DNA from: Pedobacter zeae
GTDB taxonomy: Bacteria > Bacteroidota > Bacteroidia > Sphingobacteriales > Sphingobacteriaceae
Direction of reading: 5' to 3'
Assembly (NCBI RefSeq): GCF_014196715.1
Contig: NZ_JACIEF010000001.1
Span: 1,284,872 to 1,348,871, forward strand
Length of the DNA: 64,000 nucleotides
Below are positions 16,497 to 24,754 of this stretch, piece after piece. The translations under genes and the position numbers were made by a program. The notes under the pieces are model-generated. The model did not search any database. It worked only from the letters and a program-made list of their open reading frames with translations, and had not been told where the DNA came from. Position 1 is the first letter of the stretch; each line of letters opens with the position of its first letter.

Positions 16497-18698
16497 TTAT
16501 TTGCCTAGTTCGAGTTGGTTTTTGATCAGGTGGTAATAACTTCCTTTTTTAAGCAGCAAACTTTCATGGGTTCCCTGCTCCTGGATTTCGCCCTGGTTCA
16601 GTACTATAATCTGATCGGCATGTTTAACCGTACTTAACCGGTGTGCTACAATCAGCACGGTTTTGCCTTTAAAAAAAGTATTCAGGTTATTTACGATCGA
16701 CCGCTCATTCTGCGCATCAAGTGCATTGGTAGCTTCATCTAAAAACACATATTCTGGATTACGGTAGATCATCCGAGCAATTAATAAACGTTGTTTTTGC
16801 CCTTCACTAAGTCCGTAACCGTCTCTCCCCACCACAGTATTGTAACCAAAAGGCATCGAAGAGAAAAAATCGTGCATATTGGCCATTTTGGCCGCTTCAT
16901 AAAGTCTTTCGAAGTCTTTCACCGCTGCACCGGCAAAAATGTTATTGGCAATAGAATCCATAAACACGTAACCATCCTGCATGACTACACCACAGTGTTC
17001 TCGCCACGATTTTGCTTTCACATGGGCTAAATTTTGGTTACCCAGGTTGATTTCTCCCCCGGTTAAGCCATAAAATTTTAATAAAAGCTTAATGAGTGTG
17101 GTTTTACCACTACCGCTCATCCCTACAATCGCTGTAATTTTCCGGGCAGGAATTAAAAGGTCGATATTCTTCAAAACGAATGGAGAATGCCTGCTTCCAT
17201 ACTGAAATGATACCTTATTCAACGAAATATCAACGGGATCATGATCTTTCAATTCTTCTTTTTGTTCCAGGTCTTCTTCCTCTTCCTGTTGTACCTCCTC
17301 CATCCGCATCAAACTGAATTTGGTGTTTTGTGATACTCTCGAAAATTCGACCAGTTGATTTACCGGTGCATTTAGCTGTCCGCAAACGTAAGTAACCGCC
17401 AGCATGCCACCAAGTGTAATCTGATCATTGATCACCAGCATGGCTGCTGCATAGGTAATCAATACGTTTTTTACTTCGTTTATAAAAGCCCCTACTCCTT
17501 GCATGCGTTGATCGAGTTGAAGTGCTTCAAGTTTTAAATCGAACGACTGATCCTGAAGGCTCTCCCATAGTTCTTTTTTATCTTCTTCGCTACCGGTGAG
17601 TTTGATTTCCTGCATCGCATAAAAAATCTCTAAAAGCAATTGTTGATTTGCTGAAAGGACTTTGAATTTCTTTTGATCGATGATTTTACGTTTCTGTTGA
17701 AACGAATCCGACCACAGGATGCTGATGGCGGCGCCGATAATAAAAAGCAAAAATATTTGCCAGTTGTAATAAAAGAGCACGCCACCGAGCACCACTAAAG
17801 TAAGAGCAGAGAGGATAAAATTGATGAGGAAATTGGTCAGAAATTCTTCTATGCGCTGGTTATCATTTACCCGTTGCATATTATCGCCGGCCTGCCGGTT
17901 ATCGAAAAAAGAAAAGGGAAGTTTCATTAATTTGGCCAGAAAATCTTTCAGCATTACGATACTTGTTCTGGCCCCGATGCGAAACAGAATCCTGGCACGC
18001 ATAAAATCCATTAACATCTTTCCTGAAAAAAGCATTAACTGACCAAGGCAAATAAGCAAGAGTAAGTTGGTATTTTTTGCATGGATCCCTTTATCAACTA
18101 CCATTTGGGTAAGCAAGGGAATAATTAATGAAAAACCACTGGCCAAAAGCAGGCTGATGAATATGGGCAGCCAGCCTTTTCGGTGCATTTTAAGATATGG
18201 CAATAAAGACCATAAAGAAGTTTGATGCTCTTTAATCTCTTTAAGGTCTTTGAAGGCATGGCCTGGCTGAAGCAGTAAAACCCTTCCGCTTTTCTTTTCC
18301 GGATGTATGGCCCAGGCCGCTAAAAAATCTTTATGACTGAGTTTTACTTTACTGTTCAACGCCGGATCGGCCAAATAGCAATACTGATCATTTACTTCAT
18401 ATAATACTATATAATGTTCTTTTTGCCAATGTAATATGCAGGGTAATGGAACATTTTCTAATTTATCGAAAGGCAATTCTGCCGCTAATGTTTTAAAACC
18501 CAGATGGTCAGCAGCATCGACCAGATCGAGCAAGGTTGTTCCCTGCTTTCCAATCCCACATAACTTTCTTAAGTACTGCATGGAAAGATTTTTACCATGA
18601 TAGGCTGCAACCATTTTTAAACAGACAGGGCCGCAATCCATCGCGTCGGGCTGCTTATAAAAGGGGTATTTATTTCTACGTATAAAATCTTTTAGCAT
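16497..18698 (-). CDS. C39 peptidase-containing ABC exporter (bacteriocin processing/export)
   Basis: This 733-residue inner-membrane protein cuts the leader after GG and exports the mature peptide. The N-terminal C39 domain has the oxyanion Gln16 and Cys22 in QPDAMDCGPVCLKM, His95 in HWQKEHYIVLYEV and Asp111 in YLADPA, so the catalytic set is complete. The membrane domain spans ~165-450. The ATPase has Walker A GMSGSGKTTL, signature LSEGQKQRLLIARMI (E instead of the usual second G) and Walker B YVFLDEATNALD. The start at 18698 is preferred to 18734, which would add a short Cys-rich hydrophobic stretch before the conserved domain. It is the first gene of the four-gene minus-strand operon, and matches the double-glycine precursor at 10768. 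Confidence 0.94.
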   Translation of the reverse strand: MLKDFIRRNKYPFYKQPDAMDCGPVCLKMVAAYHGKNLSMQYLRKLCGIGKQGTTLLDLVDAADHLGFKTLAAELPFDKLENVPLPCILHWQKEHYIVLYEVNDQYCYLADPALNSKVKLSHKDFLAAWAIHPEKKSGRVLLLQPGHAFKDLKEIKEHQTSLWSLLPYLKMHRKGWLPIFISLLLASGFSLIIPLLTQMVVDKGIHAKNTNLLLLICLGQLMLFSGKMLMDFMRARILFRIGARTSIVMLKDFLAKLMKLPFSFFDNRQAGDNMQRVNDNQRIEEFLTNFLINFILSALTLVVLGGVLFYYNWQIFLLFIIGAAISILWSDSFQQKRKIIDQKKFKVLSANQQLLLEIFYAMQEIKLTGSEEDKKELWESLQDQSFDLKLEALQLDQRMQGVGAFINEVKNVLITYAAAMLVINDQITLGGMLAVTYVCGQLNAPVNQLVEFSRVSQNTKFSLMRMEEVQQEEEEDLEQKEELKDHDPVDISLNKVSFQYGSRHSPFVLKNIDLLIPARKITAIVGMSGSGKTTLIKLLLKFYGLTGGEINLGNQNLAHVKAKSWREHCGVVMQDGYVFMDSIANNIFAGAAVKDFERLYEAAKMANMHDFFSSMPFGYNTVVGRDGYGLSEGQKQRLLIARMIYRNPEYVFLDEATNALDAQNERSIVNNLNTFFKGKTVLIVAHRLSTVKHADQIIVLNQGEIQEQGTHESLLLKKGSYYHLIKNQLELGK

Positions 18699-18727
18699 GA
18701 AAAAACAAAACAGGTAAATGCAATACA

Positions 18728-18755
18728 GTTGCAAATATGTAAAATATAATGCAAC
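18728..18755. promoter_or_regulatory. GTTGCA-N16-TGCAAC dyad in the divergent promoter region
   Basis: This dyad lies in the 87-base gap between the divergent exporter/LanB/LanC operon and the permease/TonB operon. The half-sites equal those upstream of the precursor at 10636-10709. On the plus strand the first half-site contains TTG, and 20 bases later comes CAACTTTG, one mismatch from a TAnnTTTG box, so the dyad overlaps a plausible -33/-7 promoter for the plus-strand operon. Confidence 0.45.
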
Positions 18756-18785
18756 TTTGATGCATTAAATAAATATAAATTTCAG

Positions 18786-20231
18786 ATGAGAATGGAGGGT
18801 TTTTCCACCTGGCACATGCTAATTAAAAAAGAATTATTGCAGAGTTACCGGAACAAAACGGTTCTGATTTCGGCGATTGTGATATGGTTGCTGTTTATTG
18901 CTGCTACCATTTGTACTTTCTTAAATTACCATGTCAACAATAAACAGCGGCAAGCTGCCAATGCCCTGTTTAGGCAGCAATGGGAGCACCAACAGCGTAA
19001 TCCGCATGATGCAGCGCATTTTGGAACCTACCTGTTCAAACCTGTTCACCTCCTCAATGTTTTTGATTCGGGCATTAACGATTATACCGGCAATACCTAT
19101 CGCGTTGAAGCGCATATCCAGCACGAGATTAGTAATAGTGAAGCTGAGAACAGCGATACGGCCATGCGTTTTGGCAACCTCAGCTTTGCGCTTATCCTAC
19201 AATTATTTGTGCCTTTGTTTCTTTTGTTCATTACCTCTAACAGTATTACCGGCGAAAAAGAGCATGGTACCCTTAAAATGCTTTTAGCCCAGGGCTTAAG
19301 CAGCCGCAAACTCATCTGGGCTAAGGTTTGGGCAAATTACCTGCTCATCATAGTGATTATACTTCCCATTTTTATCATCATGGCCATTGCTCTTCTATTT
19401 TCTGGCGATATGGACTTGCTTTTTTGCAGGTTCTTGTGGATTCTCCTGACTTGTTTAGTGTACTACCTGCTCGTCGCCTTATTGGGTACCATCATTTCGG
19501 CAGTTTCCAACCAGTCAGGAAAAGCACTGTTAAGTGCCTTATGTTTCTGGATTTTCATGAGCATTATTTTTCCTAAACTAATAACAGGTATAGCCAACCG
19601 AAGTTATCCGCTAATGTCGCGGGCAGTTTTTAGTGATCTAGTGGAACAGGGTTACAGAAAAGGCTTAAATGGAAAGGATCCCTATGCTGCACGTGGCGTA
19701 CGTTATATCAATAGTTTATTAAAAAAATACCAGGTAAATCGCATTGAGGACTTACCTTTTGACATAGACGGTATGACCCTCCAGTTTAATGAAGATTACC
19801 GTACCATGGCCTTTAACCACTATTTTAAGGAAGTTGAAAATAGCTTTAATCAACAACAGCACTTTTTATGCTTATCCGGTATTTTCGATCCCTTTCTATC
19901 AGCCAAACGCCTTTCGATGGCGCTGGCAGGTTCTGATTTTTATCATCATGAACAGTTTTTTAAACAGGCACAGGCTTACCGGAACGACCTCATCAGAAAA
20001 CTGAACATGCAGCTGGCTGTGCATGGCAAGGACGTTAAGGGTGAATATGTGGTGGGGCTCAGGTATTTTGGCCAGCTCAAAGATTTCAGCTATCAGTTAC
20101 CACCACTCTCCAGGATATTACAGTTAGAAAAAATCGCTATCATTTCCCTAACGGGTTGGATTCTCCTGCTTATCCTTTTACTTCAATTTATTGCTTCACG
20201 TTCATTAGCCCTTAATTATGCAGCTGTTTAA
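18786..20231 (+). CDS. DUF3526-type ABC-2 permease (first of pair)
   Basis: This 481-residue inner-membrane protein belongs to the ABC-2/DUF3526 permeases. An N-terminal helix (~25-45) is followed by a periplasmic loop with the family hallmark RNPHDAAHFGTYLFKP. Further helices lie near residues 135-160, 180-200, 215-245 and 250-275, with a final helix at ~450-475. SNSITGEKEHGTLKMLLAQGL is the cytoplasmic coupling segment typical of ABC-2 permeases. It overlaps the next permease by 14 bases. With the ATPase at 23943 it should form a transporter for immunity or translocation of the lanthipeptide (inference from context). Confidence 0.88.
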   Translation: MRMEGFSTWHMLIKKELLQSYRNKTVLISAIVIWLLFIAATICTFLNYHVNNKQRQAANALFRQQWEHQQRNPHDAAHFGTYLFKPVHLLNVFDSGINDYTGNTYRVEAHIQHEISNSEAENSDTAMRFGNLSFALILQLFVPLFLLFITSNSITGEKEHGTLKMLLAQGLSSRKLIWAKVWANYLLIIVIILPIFIIMAIALLFSGDMDLLFCRFLWILLTCLVYYLLVALLGTIISAVSNQSGKALLSALCFWIFMSIIFPKLITGIANRSYPLMSRAVFSDLVEQGYRKGLNGKDPYAARGVRYINSLLKKYQVNRIEDLPFDIDGMTLQFNEDYRTMAFNHYFKEVENSFNQQQHFLCLSGIFDPFLSAKRLSMALAGSDFYHHEQFFKQAQAYRNDLIRKLNMQLAVHGKDVKGEYVVGLRYFGQLKDFSYQLPPLSRILQLEKIAIISLTGWILLLILLLQFIASRSLALNYAAV

Positions 20232-21642
20232 AACCATATTATTATTTGAACTGAAGTTATTGGCCAGGCAAAAATTTTTGCTTGTCCTGATCGGTTTTTT
20301 CTTTGCAGCCGGACTCTATAGTATTTATGAGGGTTACCGTTTTACCCAAAAACAGTTATTGGCCATTGACAGCCTCCGGCATGGATATCAAAAAAAGTAT
20401 CAGGAAGCTGTAGCCAGTTTTTCGGCAGATACCACTACCACAGCGGGAAAAACCTTGTTTAATCAAGCGGGGATACCTGCCGTAATTGAATATAAAAATC
20501 CTTTATATGCCATCTATCAACCTCATCCGATAAGTATTTTATCGATCGGACAACGGGACCTGGTACCCTATTATGATTTGATAACCCGCAAACGTAATTT
20601 CATACAGGGAACTGATGCAGAAATCTCCAATCCTGAGGTGCTTGCTTCTGGCAATTTCGATCTTGCTTATGTAATTATCTACCTGTTGCCCTTACTCGCC
20701 ATCGCTTTAACTTACAATACTTTATCGAAAGAAAAGGAACAGCAGACGGATAAATTGCTTTCATTGCAGGGCCTGTATTTTGGCAGGATAATTAGCTATA
20801 AACTGGTTTTTAGGTTTATGCTGATTGGTGTTATGGCCTGGCTGCTCAGTATAACCGGTTTTATCAGTTCTGCATTCCTGATTTCTTTCGATCCGTCCGC
20901 TGCTATTTTATGGCTGCTTAGCATCAGTGCCTATCTTTTCTTTTGGTTTGCGATTATTTTTTTCATCATCAGGTGGAGTCAGAGTTCCGTGCACAATGCC
21001 CTTTATCTTTTAGGGTTGTGGAGCTTCTTTTTAATGCTTTTACCTGCATTGTGCAACGCCCTGGCGCGTTTATATCATCCCATTCCTTTAAAAACTGATG
21101 CAGCCGTTGCACTAAGGGAAAATAGCGAAGCCGTTTGGGCTTTGCCGCGCAAGCTGCTTATCGATACCTTTTACCTGAATAATCCTAAATACAGCCATTT
21201 AAGGACAAGTTCAGACACGAGCGAAAACAGCAACAAACGCTTTGCAGCCTATTATTACCTTTTGGGACACCGAATGACCCAGGTTATTGAAAACTATAAC
21301 CAGTATCCCGAAAAACAAAATGCTGCAGCCATTAGCCTAAGCTGGATTAACCCGGCAACAAAAACGCAATACATGCTGAATGGAATTGCAGAGAGCGGAT
21401 GGAAAGATTACCTCTCTTACCAGGACCAGGTGAATGCCTTTCAAAAGACCTGGGTTGATTTTATGAATGATTATATTGTGTCAGATAAAAAGCTAAGCCT
21501 AAATGATTTAAAAAATCTACCTGAATTTAAACTCAAGGAAAAAGCTAATAAAAACCAGCATATTTTATTTGGCATCTTATACCTGTTTGGTATCGGTTTC
21601 TGCATCATCTTGCTCGCAATAAAACTCCCCATTAAAATTTAA
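20218..21642 (+). CDS. DUF3526-type ABC-2 permease (second of pair)
   Basis: This 474-residue partner permease has one N-terminal helix (residues ~18-38), a long periplasmic loop ending in HPISILSIGQRDLVPYYDLI, then SGNFDLAYVIIYLLPLLAIA, the NTLSKEKEQQTDKLLSLQGL coupling segment, several helices, and a C-terminal helix (HILFGILYLFGIGFCIILLA). The layout parallels the first permease, which suggests a heterodimer driven by the ATPase encoded after the TonB receptor. The 14-base overlap with the upstream gene implies coupled translation. The substrate is not shown directly. Confidence 0.87.
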   Translation: MQLFKTILLFELKLLARQKFLLVLIGFFFAAGLYSIYEGYRFTQKQLLAIDSLRHGYQKKYQEAVASFSADTTTTAGKTLFNQAGIPAVIEYKNPLYAIYQPHPISILSIGQRDLVPYYDLITRKRNFIQGTDAEISNPEVLASGNFDLAYVIIYLLPLLAIALTYNTLSKEKEQQTDKLLSLQGLYFGRIISYKLVFRFMLIGVMAWLLSITGFISSAFLISFDPSAAILWLLSISAYLFFWFAIIFFIIRWSQSSVHNALYLLGLWSFFLMLLPALCNALARLYHPIPLKTDAAVALRENSEAVWALPRKLLIDTFYLNNPKYSHLRTSSDTSENSNKRFAAYYYLLGHRMTQVIENYNQYPEKQNAAAISLSWINPATKTQYMLNGIAESGWKDYLSYQDQVNAFQKTWVDFMNDYIVSDKKLSLNDLKNLPEFKLKEKANKNQHILFGILYLFGIGFCIILLAIKLPIKI

Positions 21643-21677
21643 CTCAAACCATTACACATTAATAACACACACAAAAA

Positions 21678-23933
21678 ATGAAGAAAAAATTTTACCTCAT
21701 CTTGTTTTTATTGACTTTGATCCTACAGGTTTATGCCCAACACGATAAACATAACAGACCGGTACTGGATTCAACTGCCAAGGTACGCCAGCTTAATGAG
21801 GTTCGCATTGATGGTCAGAAAGCCGTTAAACTAAAAAAAGATACCTTATCCAATAGCTTGAGGATGCAGGTACCGCTATTGCAGATGCCACAAAATATCA
21901 TCAGCATTTCTTCTTCCCTGATACAGCAGCAAGGCGGATTACAGTTAAAAGATATGGCCAGAAATGCCAGCGGTGTATATTTTGGATATAACAGCTCGCC
22001 TTTCGATAATTCTGCTTCTATAAAAGTGAGGGGATTTAATGCTGCCACCACAATTAATGGTATGCCAAACCGCCTGGTTTTGGGTGCAACACTGGATGAT
22101 GAATCATTAATCGAAAACCTCGAATTTATTAAAGGTCCGGCAGGCTTTATAAGTGCTTTAGGAGAACCCGGTGGGACTTTAAATATTGTAACCAAATCGC
22201 CGAAGGAAAAACTATTGAATGTACAGCTTAGCGGTGGTAATTATAATCTTTTGCGCGCTACTGCAGATATTGGAAGTGCTTTAAAAAACAAGGGTTTATC
22301 TTACCGTTTTAATACGGCGTTTCAGCACCAGGATTCGTACCTGAATTACATGAAAACCACCAAATATGTATTTGCACCTGTGTTGCAATACAACTTCAGT
22401 CCCTGCACTTACCTGATTGCTGAGTACAATTATATTCGTGGAGAGGTTAAAAACGGCTCATCCATTAACAAATTACGCCAGGATAAAGATGTATTACAGG
22501 ATCCGGTCGGTCTAAATTTCAGTGCCGGTATCGGCCTGCCATTGAGTGTTTCGCAAACCCATACGTTCAGGTTTAGTGCCGTTCATAAATTCAACGAGAA
22601 CTGGCAACTGACCTCCCAGTCAAATTTTGTCAAATCGCCAGCCAAGCAATGGTACATGGTATCGGCAAATAACCGGACATCGATCAGTTTTAACGATCAG
22701 GGCAAAACCAGCCGCATTGCAAGCAACTCAAACCTGTTGGGCGAAACTTATAATACCAACCTGTTTTTATCGGGAAAATTTAAAACCGGTGCATTTAAGC
22801 ATAATTTACTGGTCGGAAGTGATTATACCAAAGGTAACGACTCTTTATCTACCTACTATGGCGTCACTTCTACCCCATTTGACAGGAATAATCCTAATTT
22901 TTATGTAGACCCGAATACAGTGAGTATTACCAAAAGATCAATCAGGCAGGAGAACCACATCCACTATTCTGCAGCTTATATTTATGACAATATCACGCTG
23001 GATAAATTTCTACTCACTGTTGGTGCGCGTTATACAGATTACCGCAACCGCAATATTTTAACCACAACCAGAGGTCCGCGTGTGCCCGACTACTATAAAC
23101 AACATGCTTTTTCGCCCAGGGTTGCATTAAGTTTCATGCCTGATTCTACATCTTCTGTTTATTTTCTATTTGATCAATCCTTTGTACCCAAGACGGGCCA
23201 GGTGGTTACCGAAACTATTGATGGTCCGCAGTCCGGACAAAAAACGGTTACAGCCTCAAAGCCCGTTGAGCCCGAGTTAGGCACTAACCTTGAACTTGGC
23301 CTTAAAAAGAACTGGTTTAATGGCCGTTTGCTGACGACAATAAATGGTTTCCATACCGTAAAAAGGAATGTAGCGGCAAGAGATTTCAGGAATTACGCGG
23401 CCTCTGCAGGGGCAATTGCCTATTATCTTCAATTAGGTGAAGTAGTGAGCAATGGTTTTGAGATTGACGTAATCGGAAATATTACCGATTGCCTCTCGCT
23501 GATTACCAATTACACTTATGTAGATGCCAAAGTTACCAAAGACAATAACTTAAATCCAACAGCCGACGATCCATCAATTGTGGGCCAGAAAATGCCCGAT
23601 GTGCCTCAACAGGTGTTTAATACCTGGTTGCAATACAGTATTTCTTTAAAAGGTTTTAACAAAATTTCGATCAGTGCGGGGCAAACCACCATCGCCAAAC
23701 TTTCAGCAATCAGCCAGAAGGATACCTACCTGCATAACTATACCAAATTTGATGCAGGTTTGAGTTTTAGCAATCCTAAATACATGTTCAGGTTAATTGC
23801 AGATAATTTAACCAACAAGCGTTATATGGCATCTGGAGACATTACTACAGATTTTCCATACCCGGGTAACAATTATTTCTTTATCGAAGGTGAGCCTTTT
23901 ACCATCAGACTTTCGCTAGGTGTAAAATTTTAA
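21678..23933 (+). CDS. TonB-dependent outer-membrane receptor (siderophore-receptor type)
   Basis: This 751-residue outer-membrane receptor has a Sec signal peptide (residues 1-20, ending VYA-Q). A plug domain (~60-170) contains SSSLIQQQGGLQLKDMARNASGV and the G-x-x-x-x-L-D-D-E-S-L-I-E-x-L-E-F-I-K-G-P-A block. A 22-strand barrel ends in the aromatic C-terminus EPFTIRLSLGVKF. Plug and barrel resemble ferric-siderophore (FhuA-like) receptors, but the gene sits between the DUF3526 permeases (36 bases upstream) and their ATPase (10 bases downstream). A role in passage or recognition of the lanthipeptide, in immunity, or in metal-peptide uptake is therefore possible (inference). No N-terminal carboxypeptidase-like domain is present. 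Confidence 0.9.
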   Translation: MKKKFYLILFLLTLILQVYAQHDKHNRPVLDSTAKVRQLNEVRIDGQKAVKLKKDTLSNSLRMQVPLLQMPQNIISISSSLIQQQGGLQLKDMARNASGVYFGYNSSPFDNSASIKVRGFNAATTINGMPNRLVLGATLDDESLIENLEFIKGPAGFISALGEPGGTLNIVTKSPKEKLLNVQLSGGNYNLLRATADIGSALKNKGLSYRFNTAFQHQDSYLNYMKTTKYVFAPVLQYNFSPCTYLIAEYNYIRGEVKNGSSINKLRQDKDVLQDPVGLNFSAGIGLPLSVSQTHTFRFSAVHKFNENWQLTSQSNFVKSPAKQWYMVSANNRTSISFNDQGKTSRIASNSNLLGETYNTNLFLSGKFKTGAFKHNLLVGSDYTKGNDSLSTYYGVTSTPFDRNNPNFYVDPNTVSITKRSIRQENHIHYSAAYIYDNITLDKFLLTVGARYTDYRNRNILTTTRGPRVPDYYKQHAFSPRVALSFMPDSTSSVYFLFDQSFVPKTGQVVTETIDGPQSGQKTVTASKPVEPELGTNLELGLKKNWFNGRLLTTINGFHTVKRNVAARDFRNYAASAGAIAYYLQLGEVVSNGFEIDVIGNITDCLSLITNYTYVDAKVTKDNNLNPTADDPSIVGQKMPDVPQQVFNTWLQYSISLKGFNKISISAGQTTIAKLSAISQKDTYLHNYTKFDAGLSFSNPKYMFRLIADNLTNKRYMASGDITTDFPYPGNNYFFIEGEPFTIRLSLGVKF

Positions 23934-23942
23934 TCTTTTCAT

Positions 23943-24638
23943 ATGTTAGAAGCCATTGGATTAACCAAAAAGTACCAGGAGCATGTTGCGCTAAACAACC
24001 TGAATTTAAAAGTAGAAGCTGGGGAAGTATTTTGTTTGCTTGGACAGAACGGAGCAGGTAAAACCACTACCATCAACCTTTTTCTGGGTTTCACGGCAGC
24101 CAGCAGTGGCGAAGCCAGGATAAACAATATATTGGTTAGCCCTAACAATGCACAAACCAAACAGTTTTTAGCCTATATCCCGGAAGTGGTTATGCTTTAT
24201 GGTCACCTGAGCAGCATAGAAAACCTCGATTTTTTTAGCCGTATTGCAGGTTACAGCTACACCATAAATGAGCTTGAAGCATTTTTGCTTAAGGCTGGTT
24301 TGCAACCCGAAGCTTTCCATAAAAGAGTAGGCCAATATAGTAAAGGAATGAGGCAAAAAGTAGGGATTGCCATTGCTGTGGCTAAAAATGCGAAGGTTAT
24401 TTTAATGGATGAACCTACAAGTGGCCTGGATCCCAAAGCGACCGATGAGTTTAGCGAAATTGTAAAACAGCTTTCTCGTGATGGCAGAAGTGTTTTTATG
24501 GCCACACATGATATTTTTAATGCCGTTAATGTGGGAACCAGGATTGGGATTATGCGACAGGGAACGCTGATGCATACATTGGAAGCCAAGGATATTTCGG
24601 CCGTTGATCTTCAGAAACTGTATTTGGAGACGATCTGA
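23943..24638 (+). CDS. ABC transporter ATP-binding protein for the DUF3526 permeases
   Basis: This 231-residue ATPase is of the CcmA/NosF-like class. Walker A is GQNGAGKTT (from residue 34), the Q-loop region is FLAYIPEVVMLYGHLS, the signature YSKGMRQKVGIA replaces LSGGQ in the manner usual for this class, Walker B is VILMDEPTSGLDP, and the switch His is in FMATHD. It is the last gene of the plus-strand operon and very probably drives the two permeases at 18786 and 20218. A REP-like hairpin follows the stop and may end the transcript. Confidence 0.92.
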   Translation: MLEAIGLTKKYQEHVALNNLNLKVEAGEVFCLLGQNGAGKTTTINLFLGFTAASSGEARINNILVSPNNAQTKQFLAYIPEVVMLYGHLSSIENLDFFSRIAGYSYTINELEAFLLKAGLQPEAFHKRVGQYSKGMRQKVGIAIAVAKNAKVILMDEPTSGLDPKATDEFSEIVKQLSRDGRSVFMATHDIFNAVNVGTRIGIMRQGTLMHTLEAKDISAVDLQKLYLETI

Positions 24639-24651
24639 TTGAAAGAAAAAA

Positions 24652-24738
24652 TCGTCATCTCGACCGGAACGCAGTAAAGCGGAGAGATCTGCCAGAATAG
24701 ATTTCCCGACTTCGTTGCACTCCGCTCGAAATGACGAC
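24652..24738. repeat. REP-like inverted repeat, TTTCGAGCGGAGT family
   Basis: Imperfect arms begin and end with TCGTCAT and ATGACGA and include CTCGACCGGA against CTCCGCTCGAAATGACGA. It lies between the convergent ABC ATPase and lysA genes. A related element is at 36083-36212. Confidence 0.65.
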
Positions 24739-24754
24739 CTTTTTAGAATGGTAA

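Noticed and set aside
18931..19287. Plus-strand frame of 118 codons inside the first DUF3526 permease gene
   Set aside because: It overlaps a real gene in another frame and has no recognisable domain.
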